DNA of 64,000 nucleotides, taken from positions 28,738,094 through 28,802,093 of the forward strand of contig CM046857.1 of assembly GCA_025617745.1 (NCBI GenBank). Reading direction: 5' to 3'. Below are positions 55,261-64,000 of this stretch, piece by piece; position 1 is the first letter of the stretch; the number at the start of each line of letters is the position of its first letter. The position numbers and the translations under genes are program-made. The notes under the pieces were generated by a model, which was not told the origin of the DNA, ran no database searches, and saw only the letters and a list, made by a program, of their open reading frames with translations. The DNA comes from Heliocidaris erythrogramma. Taxonomy: Eukaryota > Echinodermata > Echinoidea > Camarodonta > Echinometridae.

Positions 55261-55982
55261 TTTTACCGCCGCGCGAAGCAAGGGTGGTACTAATTTCAGT
55301 CGATTCTGTCCCGATGCTTGTTTGCTTGTTTGTTTGTTTGTTAGTGCTCTAACGTTTGAATGGTTCCATTTCAGTTCACCAAACTTTCAGCGAATCTTCA
55401 TCTAAGTAATATGCGATTTCCTATTGAATTCCACGGTCACAGGTGCATCTGATTTTTTTTAATTCATTTTTTAAATTCATTTTTTTGATTTTATAGCGCC
55501 GAAGGTACAGCCCTTTATATACGTACACGTACCGTCATTGGCCTTTGCATGCAGTATACGAAAAAGCACCCCCAAAATACTGAGTTATCGTATCCGCGCG
55601 CGCGCTATTAGTATGATGGGAGACTAGTATAGTCTAATTAGAGCGCAATCCTGCTGGGGCTAGCACTGACTGTAATGTATTTTTAGTTTTTACCGCCGCG
55701 CGAAGCAAGGGCGGTACTAATTTCAGTCGATTCTGTCCCGATGTTTGTTTGTTTGTTTGTTTGTTAGTGCTCTAACGTTTGAATGGTTCCATTTCAGTTC
55801 ACCAAACTTTCAGCGAATCTTCATCTAAGTAATATGCGATTTCCTATTGAACTCCACGGTCACAGGTGCATCTGATGGTTTTAATTAATTTTTGTTATTA
55901 TATTTTTTTTATTTCATAGCGCCGAAGGTACAGCACGTACCGTCATATTTGGCCTGTGCATGCAGTATACGAAAAAGCACCG
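55261..55982. repeat. Tandem duplication, 427-bp spacing
   Basis: TACCGCCGCGCGAAGCAAGG starts at 55264 and 55691. The copies run through a GTTTGTTTGTTT tract and CCATTTCAGTTCACCAAAC to GCATGCAGTATACGAAAAAG. Only the first copy has about 115 extra bases (55572-55687) after it. Confidence 0.85.
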
Positions 55983-56022
55983 CAACATAGTCATCAGGTA
56001 CAATTCAAACCTGCCCAATTAT

Positions 56023-56928
56023 TTAAAGATAACATTTAACAAATTCATAGTGACGAAGCCATTTGTTCTCCGTGTAAGCTCAACCCTGAGCTTCTTCGCA
56101 TCAAGCAAATCCTACGAGACAATGGCTATCCGGAGCTTGTCATTGATCGCGTTGTGCAGCGTACTATTGATTCGCGGACTCGCCCTGTGTATGGGCCCAA
56201 TAAATGCCCGATCTACCTCAAATTACTATGGCGAGGTAAAGTGTCTGATAAGTATGCGCGCGATATTAAGCATACAGTGTCGCGCTGTTACTTTGCCGTG
56301 GCTACGCGTGTCGTGTTCTCTACTAATAGAATGCTACCCGCAGTTCGCAAGGATGTACTGCCTTCCCCCCAAATGAGCAATGTCGTTTATCAGTATCATT
56401 GTCGGTGTGAAGCCGTCTACGTTGGCCGTACATCTCAGCGTCTAGCGGACCGCATTAAACAGCACGTACCCTTCGTGGTACGACAGACATCAGCTGGTAG
56501 CCGAGCACAGCCGAAGCGTAACTGCAAAACCGCTGCTAGCGTCGCTAATGTTCAATACCGCAGTCACAGCGACTCTGCTATTGGTCAGCACTTGCTAAAT
56601 AGTCCGGCTTGTTCCAAGGCGTATAACCCGGCTCAGTTCACTATTGTTGCCCGAGCACGCAGCTTTCAACATCTTCGCTTCTTAGAAGCGTTGTTCATTC
56701 AGTCGAGAGATCCGCTATTGTGCCGACAAAAGGAGTTTGTACAAGCGCTTCGATTATTCTAGCGTGCCCGGATCCTACCCGGGTCGCTATACACACCCTT
56801 CCTTGACTTTTGTATTTTCTTGTATTCTCTCATTCCTGCGTTGTGACCCGATGAGTGCAGGTCGAAAAGCTTCGTCACTATGAATTTGTTAAATGTTATC
56901 TTTAAGTTTTGTAGTACCAATCGTCTGT
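56023..56928 (+). mobile_element. 5'-truncated Penelope-like element with target duplication
   Basis: Flanked by CTGCCCAATTAT at 56011-56022 and 56929-56940. The first about 37 bases are the reverse complement of the 3' terminal part (GCTTCGTCACTATGAATT and onward, 56868-56903). It encodes the end of the RT and a GIY-YIG domain. Penelope-like elements often leave truncated copies with inverted end fragments, and variable target duplications are also known for them. Confidence 0.85.
56040..56762 (+). pseudogene. PLE RT end plus GIY-YIG endonuclease domain
   Basis: The frame is open from 56040 to TAG at 56760-56762 (about 240 codons) and has no true start, being truncated. The N-part (ICSPCKLNPELLRIKQILR, NGYPELVIDRVV) is the region after the RT thumb. 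The GIY-YIG part has YQYHCRCEAVYVGRTSQRL, followed by DRIKQHVP and later SAIGQHLL and EALFIQSRDP, with the expected Y-x-G-R, histidine and glutamate positions. This region is uninterrupted, so insertion is fairly recent. Confidence 0.85.
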
Positions 56929-56940
56929 CTGCCCAATTAT

Positions 56941-57164
56941 CTTGAGCACAATCTCAACTCCCTGGGGAGCATGCAAGCCAGGCTATCAGATGACGCTCAT
57001 GGCTTAGTTAACACCCGACCAAGGTTCCCATCACTCATGGGTAAAAAAAAGGGAGCGGATAAAATGCCTTGCCCAAGGACATAAACACCAGACATAGTAG
57101 GGTTCGAACCCGCGACCCTCAGATCCAAAGAGAACCCCAATCCACTACACCACAGCGCATCCGC
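56941..57164 (-). mobile_element. tRNA-derived SINE, minus strand
   Basis: Read on the minus strand the head has GCTGTGGTGTAGTGG (A box) and GGGTTCGAACCC (B box), then CTTGGGCAAGGCATTTTATC and a body ending at the Penelope-like insertion site. Related to, but distinct from, the family at 41985 and 60676. Confidence 0.75.
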
Positions 57165-57506
57165 AATTAATTCTTATTGAATGGTAATGAGGTGGGACCA
57201 AGCCCCTAAAGCGGCCGCCATTACGCTGTAACATTTGAACGCGCCCGAAGCCCCTATGCATTATTCATTTTGTAAGATGCTCCCCTACCGTGTATATGCT
57301 TTACACGCAACTAAAATAAAAACGTGGATCAGTGTCACGCATGCACACTAAGAAAGGTCAAATCTGCTTAATTTATTCATATATGGTAATTTATTCATCA
57401 CTTGGCTAATGACGGCGCATCGATAATTGACGAATGGGCGTCATTCATATGGTGTCATTAAATCTTTATGATAATTAGGACCCAACATGTGATTATTAAT
57501 AGAGTA
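57165..57506. other. Short intergenic stretch
   Basis: A GC-rich start (GCGGCCGCCATTACG), then AT-rich DNA. No gene seen. Confidence 0.4.
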
Positions 57507-58795
57507 CCGAAGTGATGACGTCACAAAAAGCTTCTTTTTTTTCATTTTGACATTTTTTATACCATATCTCAAAGGAACATGGTGAAAAACATCCAGATCC
57601 CAAATTTTATGGCAATTGGCTCATTGGGCCCCGATATATGGCCGCATGAATACCTCCTTAGCCCCATTGAAGTCAGTGTTAAATTGGCCTGGTTCTAAAC
57701 TGTTAAAGGTCACATTACAAGAAAATCACAAATATGGCAATTAATGTATCACTTGAATCTGGGAAGCTTACAGATGGCAATCGTATAAGTTTTATGTCAA
57801 GTGATGATTATAAAAACAACATAAATAAAAGCTCTTCTAAGCATCTGGAATATCCGAGGATTCGCCAGAAATATAGCGATGTTTTGATGCCGTCACACTA
57901 GGGATCGATCCTGCTTAAGCAGACGACGTCCTATAATGAATGAACGTAATTGCAATGCAATTATTTATCAAATTTAAAGAGTTTGGTATATTTAAACATG
58001 ACCTTATTTCACACCATTCTAAAAGGGAAAGTGAAACTAATTCTGATAACTAAAACCGTTTGATCGTAAATACACAGGAGAAGGGTCAATGATCAATGAA
58101 ATAAACCCCATTTTCAAATTGAAAAGCCCTCCGAATAATAGCAGGATGGTATTCGTTCCCTCTTGAAACGCCGAACATGCCCCGGTGCAAGCAGCTGAAA
58201 ATACAATGGCGTCTTATTTTTTTTACAAGTGACTGATTCCTTTATTTTTTTAACGCTGCATTTTTCATCAAAATAATACCATACACGAACTTAAGAGTGA
58301 GGCAACAGACTAACATTAAGACTGACGCTAGTCAAGTAAGAGAAATAAGTGAAGAGGAGATGACAAAACAGGCACTGAAAAATGTGTAAGACGTTATGGG
58401 ACATCGTCTGCTTAGACAGGACTGGCCCCTGGTGTGTCGTCACACATCTCAGCAGCGTTCGAGGAGCTCTTCAGCTGCTTTATCGGGGGCTGTATTTTAC
58501 CGTTTTATAATAATTACTTCAAATGTTTCCAAGCGTTGGATTTGGATAACCTTGTTTAATTTATGCCATATATTATGCAATAAAAACTATTAAGCCAATA
58601 TTTACTTTGATGGAATTTTCTTGTAATGTGATCTTTAAGAACCAGGCCAATTTACACTGACTTCAATGGGGCTAATTAGATATTCATAACGCCATACCTT
58701 GGGCCACCATGAACTGATTCCATTATGCTCAACCTAAATATGGTCATAAAAATACTGAAATACAAAAATCAAAATTTGATGACATCACACTTCGG
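57507..58795. mobile_element. TA-flanked palindromic MITE hosting a nested insertion
   Basis: Outer ends CCGAAGTGATGACGTCAC and (inverted) GATGACATCACACTTCGG, with TA outside both. About 190-bp arms pair almost to the centre (CCATTGAAGTCAGTG, GGCCTGGTTCT and complements). Without the nested copy 3 the element would be about 360 bp. TA target use suggests a Tc1/mariner-type origin. Confidence 0.75.
57707..58634 (+). mobile_element. TTAA-flanked transposon, copy 3, different termini
   Basis: The interior matches copies 1 and 2, but the ends are AGGTCACATTACAAGAAAAT and its complement instead of AGTAGAACACT, again between TTAA sites (57703-57706, 58635-58638). The internal frame is broken by a stop (GTGTAAGAC where the others read GTGTATAAT). 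It is inserted near the centre of an older palindromic MITE (57507-58795). Confidence 0.85.
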
Positions 58796-60675
58796 TAGTC
58801 TATAGCTAATAAGCCACTTCGGAGATGCAATCTGAGCATGAGCAGATAAAGGTCATCTGTACCAAATTCTAAAACCCACTGACACTAATATTCGATATAT
58901 GCTCATGAATGTCATGTAATCATTATTCAATTATGCACTAATGGTGCATTCCATGATATCCAGGTGGAAGTATTCTTTTTAAAGGGGGAAACAAAAGCTA
59001 TTCATGAGGCACCTCTATCACTCCCAGAGTTATTTTTCTGAAGTGCACATAAAGGGACCCTCCATGTCTAAAATATCTGTGGATATTTGGGGTCATTTGT
59101 ACCATGCGCTAACCCCGAACTGGCTTATTGATAGCATTTTCAGCACAAAAGGGTCGAGTACGTTTTCTACCGTAGTTATTAAGAAGATAAATACATGTTG
59201 TTCATATTTATCACATCTCACGAATTAAGAGAAAAACTTATTCATTAAAAATAAGTAATTTTTCAAAGAAATTAATAGATTTACTCTCTTTGACAAGTAG
59301 GATAAAGAAGTTATAAAAAAGGGGGGCGGGTGTATGATGGAAGCTAGCAAAAGTAAGAATATAATATTACGTGTAGGGGAAGAGGTATCCTTCGGTTTTC
59401 TTTAGGGGCAACTCTCTCATTGCTGCCAAGTTTGTGAATCTTATAGTCTTGTGAATACCTTTCAAAGAGAATTATGAACCTTGAAAATTCGGCCATTTTA
59501 ATTGACCTGAACTGATTTAATATACTTCGCTTTTATTCTTCACTTTCCCTTTCTCTCTCTCTCTCTCTCTCTCTCACCCCCACCCCTTCTCTCTTTCCTT
59601 TTTATCAAATCTTCTCACTTTCGCCTTTTCTCATCTTGTTTGTCTTCCCCCTCTCTCTCTCATACATACACCTCGATCACACGTCCTGTTTCATTTCACC
59701 CCCTCCCCTGTATGGTTCATTTCATTGATATAACGTGATAGGACCTTTATCATGTTCACAGAATAAGTTTCAATTACATGTATGTCTTTCTTACAATCAA
59801 GATTTAAGGTACGATAGTTTACACACGTCGATTCAGAAATACATTTATATTTTCTCACTTTTTAATGAATATTTTCTTGCATACAGAAATGAGGACAGTT
59901 TTTAGAGAAGTTTAGACATTGTCTTACTTCCTAAATATACGTTTACTTCTTCTCCTTTAAAAGACCCAACATAATTTATAAAATTCATCTGCAGTCATAC
60001 ACTTTTTTCATATACTACAATACAATAGAGTTCCATCACAGCCGACTTGTCAAGGTCAAATAATATTTTCTTCTTGAGAGTACATGTAGTACAAATATGT
60101 ACATGCAGTTAAAAATTATTTACCCACTACACCCCACAAAAGAAGAAATTAATGATAATTAAAATAAATAAATGACCATCAATGTTCAACACACACCAAT
60201 GACAACAATTTTACTCCTAAAAACAAAGATAATGTTGACAGTTCTAAGAAATCTAAATTAATGATCCATCCCCTTTTAAGTTGGAACATGTATATTGCAT
60301 GTTAATTCTATTATAAATCTAACTATGAAAAGGGGGGAAGAGAAACACACATAGAGATCTAATTCTATAGTTTCAAGTCAAACGAAGTGTTGAATAGTAT
60401 GGATTTTCTCAGTAGAGAATTAGCACAAATTCATATTATTAGTTTGTTATACACTGCGAGCAGATTTAATAAAGGAGTGGCCCTGGCAGTGCTTATCTTA
60501 ATATCATTAGGGGCCCTGTAATCTCACTAGGCCACATAGAAGGGGAGGCCTCCTCATAATAACGAGCTACTATTAAAAAAATGGCTGCATTTGACTACAT
60601 TTGACATGGGGAGGGGGTGGGTAAGATGGTTATAAAGATATAATTGAAGAACTTTAAACTCCTGTTCAGTCATTC
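58796..60675. other. Stretch without recognised gene
   Basis: Contains a (TC)n microsatellite at 59549-59575 and pyrimidine-rich DNA to 59710. I looked for CLCA C-terminal exons here and found none, though short exons could be missed. Confidence 0.45.
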
Positions 60676-60955
60676 TAATTATAATAATATACATGTATGT
60701 CCATTTATATAGTGCAACTACTATACAAATATACTCTACTGCCCTTAAATTACCCCGGTTTTAACCGAGCCGCCATGATAGGCGCTAAGTCATTCAAGGA
60801 AGTTCTTCCTACCGGTACCCATTTACTTCACCTGGGTGGAGAGTGACAAATGTAAATGATTGTCTTGCCAAAGGACATTAGCGCTGCGGCGGGATTAGAA
60901 CCGCCAACCATGTGATCCACTGTCTGATGACGTATCCACTAGACCACGACACCTC
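60676..60955 (-). mobile_element. tRNA-derived SINE, minus strand
   Basis: Minus-strand head GAGGTGTCGTGGTCTAGTGG and B-box-like GGCGGTTCTAATCCC, then GTCCTTTGGCAAGACAATC and CACTCTCCACCCAGGTG, as in the SINE at 41985-42255. The 3' end (lowest coordinates) is CACTATATAAATGGACATAC with an ATTATT tail. Confidence 0.85.
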
Positions 60956-60984
60956 AACATAATATGAAGAAATGGGGTAACCTC

Positions 60985-61258
60985 GCTATTCATAAGGACC
61001 GCTATTCATAAAGACCACTTATTCATAAGGACTGCTATCCATAATGCGTGACTAAATGAATAGCGGTTTTGTATGAAAGGCGGTCCTTCTAAATAGCAAG
61101 CAAACCAGAGACAAATTACCTCACTATTCATAAGGACCTCCATTCATAAGGACCATTATTCATAACTATTCATAAGGACTGCTAATCATAACGCGTGTTA
61201 AATGAATATAGCGGTTTTCTATGAATAGCGGTCCTTATGAATAGCGAGCGGACCCGGA
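60985..61258. repeat. TATTCATAAGGAC inverted minisatellite
   Basis: Many copies of CTATTCATAAGGACC on the plus strand, with the complement (GGTCCTTATGAATAG) at the end of each of two roughly 130-bp blocks. Each block can fold on itself. Confidence 0.8.
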
Positions 61259-61945
61259 AGAGATACATGTTGATCAAAGCAGGGGGCTATTACACTGAAG
61301 AGCTGAAGTAGAAATCCATATCTGTTGAAAGAAAAGAGAAAAGATTTTAGAAAATAGCATCCATTGTGTATTTGACAATTAAACAAGCAACAATTAGAAT
61401 TTTAAAAAACCCTGAAATTTAGAGCTTCCTATTAAAACAGTTAATGTTGACTCTTTATGTGAAATTGAATAATAAGTGGGAATTCTCAAAAGTATTTAAA
61501 GAGGAAAAAGGTTTGTCCAGTTGGACACATAAAATTTTCAAGGCTATTCAAAAGCGACCAAATTAGTAAAGTCTCAAGAAAATTCAATTACATGTATGTT
61601 TATGTAAAAAAAAATGTGTACCTAGATTGCATTGAGGTACTAATAACAACCAGGGGCGTTGATTATGCAATGGCAAGTGGGCAGTTGCCCCCCCCCCCCA
61701 CCCCTCCCCCCGCAAGTATTGAGAGGGCAAATATATCATTTTGCCCCTCACCCCCAATAAATTCTATAATTTCCCTGCTTCATGTAACCGTGGAGAAGCT
61801 GGTAATTAAGAGGCATTGAAAAAAAATCACATAGAGTACTATTAGGTTGTTTTGTACCCCCAATCCAAAAACTGATCGAAGCCCCTGATAGCAACCTTAC
61901 TCTTACAGCATAGGCCTACCATGCAAAACTGGAGCAGCTAAGTAT
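61259..61945. other. Stretch without recognised gene
   Basis: Poly-C at about 61689-61704 and AT-rich DNA. It may include the 3' UTR of the minus-strand gene proposed next to it. Confidence 0.4.
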
Positions 61946-62050
61946 TTATTTGTTCCTCTCAGAATTTGTCTTCATTCTCAGTGGTAAGCCCTCATCTTCA
62001 TCATCATCTTGTAGAATACATGAAGTAGAGTCGTGTAAAGAAGCATTATC
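61946..62050 (-). CDS. Candidate terminal exon of an unknown minus-strand gene
   Basis: On the minus strand an acceptor (TTCTTAATACAG) is followed by 34 codons, an acidic run QDDDEDEGLPLRMKTNSERN and one more lysine, then TAA overlapping AATAAATAC. The polar composition and terminal basic tail look protein-like, but no family is recognised, and phase with the upstream candidate exon does not fit without another exon. Low confidence. Confidence 0.3.
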   Translation of the reverse strand, partial: DNASLHDSTSCILQDDDEDEGLPLRMKTNSERNK

Positions 62051-62194
62051 CTGTATTAAGAAAAAAAAATCAGATACGCTCATCCTCACCCTCTTGATCT
62101 TTTGAAAGAGGATAAATGCTAACTACATGTACAATCCATCCCAAAAAGATTCATGGATTTTAATTGAAAGTGTCATGTTTTGGCCCTGATAATA

Positions 62195-62250
62195 ATAATA
62201 TTGATAATAATAACAACAACAATAATAATAATAATAATAATAAATAATAT
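62195..62250. repeat. (AAT)n microsatellite
   Basis: AAT/AAC trinucleotide run. Confidence 0.9.
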
Positions 62251-62714
62251 TATCAATTACATAACTTCACCCATCTTATATTATGTTTCTGTTTGCAGGA
62301 ATTAATGGAATGTTTAATATAATAATTAAGTGGACTAAAAAATTTATTTATACTGACATCACACTGAACATCCCCTAAAGATCCCATAACTGATTTTTAA
62401 AGACACTAAAAAAGCTAATTTGATATTACACTGAAGAAAACAGATCTCAGTGGTGGATAAATGAAAAGGACAAATGAAATAGGGTTTGGGTTAGAAAAAA
62501 AACCTTTTAGTTGTTGCTGTTTTGGTTGGACAATGGAAACGAAAAAATTCCCCCCCCCCCCCCGCCAGTAAACTGATCCTGCATCCACTACCACTACCAG
62601 ACCTATGATTTTTAGCTGTAATACTAAGTCTATGTCTAACTAGTTAGGCCTAGACCTACTAGCCCGACCAGACGCCGTGCGAAGCGCGACAGCGTTGTGT
62701 ATAGTTAGACCTAC

Positions 62715-62854
62715 CTGTTTATTTCTCACGTCTCATCAAATTTCCGCTTCATCCTCCTTGAGTTGTGCAAGTACGTAGACGTCTAATGTTTAGGCTCTAG
62801 TGAGTCTAGATCTTCAAGTAGATCAGCCACCAGTTAGTTCCTTGCCATGTTTAT
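62715..62854 (-). other. Candidate 5' exon on the minus strand
   Basis: On the minus strand, acceptor TTTCCCTCAG precedes about 140 bases that end at CAG/GTAGGT. A good ATG context (AGGATGA) begins MKRKFDE; an inner donor GTGAGA eight codons later would keep that frame open, while the outer donor would place a stop after MKRKFDET. This is pattern-level evidence only. Confidence 0.25.
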
Positions 62855-63005
62855 CTGAGGGAAATCAAAGTCAACATGATGAGACTAATAATGAATGCGA
62901 TACTGAAACAACCATATAGGCATATTACTCTGTTGAGATCTATTATTACCTCTCAACAAAGCGTTTTGATTCTGGTCTACAAATAGTAGAAAGACTAAAT
63001 ATGAA

Positions 63006-63007
63006 CC

Positions 63008-63048
<41 letters not shown>
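63006..63048. repeat. Poly-C followed by (TC)n
   Basis: 13 C, then about 15 TC dinucleotides. Confidence 0.95.
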
Positions 63049-63049
<1 letters not shown>

Positions 63050-63803
63050 AAATAAAAATACAATAAAACCTCATCATGCTTGCCTTTGGCCTTGTCTCAA
63101 GTTTTTTCTAGTAGTAGTACTAGTATCTAACGTTAGTACACTCAGGCACATTAACTTTTACTAAGAACCAGTAACCGCTGCGTTAAAATTACAACCCGGC
63201 ATTTATAGCAAACTGTGTAACAATTTATTACTCAAAGTAGACCTGGACCTGGGCGGGGACCGGGAATGATCTCTAGAAAATATCATTCAACATGAAATCC
63301 CCTCCTCATTCTAAATTTTATAAATCCGCACAAGAATACCCTACTGTCTTTGTACTGAATCAATTAGAAAGGGCCTCATCTGGGCCTTTGTCTTTCATAA
63401 TATAACAGAGTCTGTGCGTCTACATCTAACTTAGATAACCAAATCATCGACATACAGACTAAGTTCGATCTAGAATAGAGGTTAACTAAATCTGTCAGAT
63501 ATTGACATCTCTCTAATTCAAAGGATCATCTATTGAAACGTATCGAGATAGTCCCGCCCGAAAGTCCGGGTAAGCCGTCACGAGTGGAAGGCTGGTTAGA
63601 GAAATTTAGCTTCAACATCAGCTCATGACGATGAAAAATGTTTTGAAAGTTCGAGAGAAGATTCCACATTGTTTCATGACATACAGCTCTGCATAATCCT
63701 TTCAAAATGTAGAGAAATTGAAACAGATTACTCGCAATGGCAGAAATTGTAATAAATAATATTCTAATTTTCGAAAATTAAGCATAAATACAAGTGTACT
63801 CAC

Positions 63804-63866
63804 CTCTAAACTTTCCACAACTTTTTTTACTCTGTGCGGGTGACGTCAAATTCACAGCGGAAGTGA
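63804..63866 (-). promoter_or_regulatory. Candidate minus-strand promoter and first exon
   Basis: TGACGTCA (63841-63848, a full CRE) and CGGAAGTG (63858-63865, an ETS-type site) stand close together, as in TATA-less housekeeping promoters. Reading left on the minus strand, TTTAGAG/GTGAGTA at 63804 is a strong donor, so a short untranslated first exon is plausible. Confidence 0.4.
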
Positions 63867-64000
63867 CGAAAAGAGGTCAAATCATTCCTTTTGAAGAGTA
63901 TTCATATTCATCAAAATTCGATAAATCGGAGTATGCAAAACAAAAATGAATAATGCATAAGGTGTTTCTCGATATTTTTCGATATTCTTGGGGTATCGGG

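Overview
The window is eukaryotic: genes are split by introns, repeats dominate, there is a 500-N scaffold gap (4872-5371), and mobile elements are of animal types (CR1-like, L1/Tx1-like and Penelope-like retroelements, tRNA-derived SINEs, TTAA- and TA-flanked MITEs). The one clear protein gene is a CLCA-family gene. Very large foldback elements resembling the TU elements described from sea urchin, together with the repeat mix, point to a marine invertebrate deuterostome, most likely an echinoderm. The species is inference; nothing here names it.

CLCA gene (+ strand). Ten exons between 8394 and 53926 join in one uninterrupted frame of about 565 codons with good splice sites. They give a signal peptide, the N-CLCA metalloprotease-like domain (HEWGH zinc motif), a cysteine-rich linker, a VWA domain with a complete MIDAS (DTSGS, T, TDGED) and the start of the following beta domain. 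Intron 1 is about 26.8 kb and intron 7 about 10.5 kb; both are packed with mobile DNA. I found no exon for the C-terminal third in the 10 kb after exon 10, where read-through reaches a stop at 53953-53955 with AATAAA 58 bases later.

Layout. 1-4171: nested foldback element. 4172-8390: gap, 61-bp minisatellite, LINE scraps, CLCA 5' flank. 8574-35390 (intron 1): two foldback elements built on TTCCGAA repeats (8.8-9.35 and 10.0-14.15 kb), the larger enclosing a 289-bp tandem array with three tRNA-like sequences; several MITEs; an 8.5-kb imperfect palindrome (21.6-30.2 kb) whose arms hold a pair of small ORFs; a rearranged L1/Tx1-like LINE (31.8-34.0 kb). 35.4-40.7 kb: CLCA exons 2-7. 40.7-51.2 kb (intron 7): MITE, SINEs, a tandem segmental duplication whose copies differ by a cleanly inserted 7SL-like SINE, and a CR1-like LINE. 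51.2-53.9 kb: exons 8-10. 53.9-61.9 kb: tandem duplications, a Penelope-like insertion with a 12-bp target duplication, SINEs and a MITE nested inside another MITE. 61.9-64 kb: weak evidence for a minus-strand gene with an ETS/CRE-type promoter near the right edge.

The strongest leads are the two-level foldback at the left edge, the large palindrome with its ORF pair, the 7SL-like SINE with its preserved empty site, the TTAA element with interchangeable ends, and a CLCA gene with an altered zinc motif and no visible C-terminal exons.
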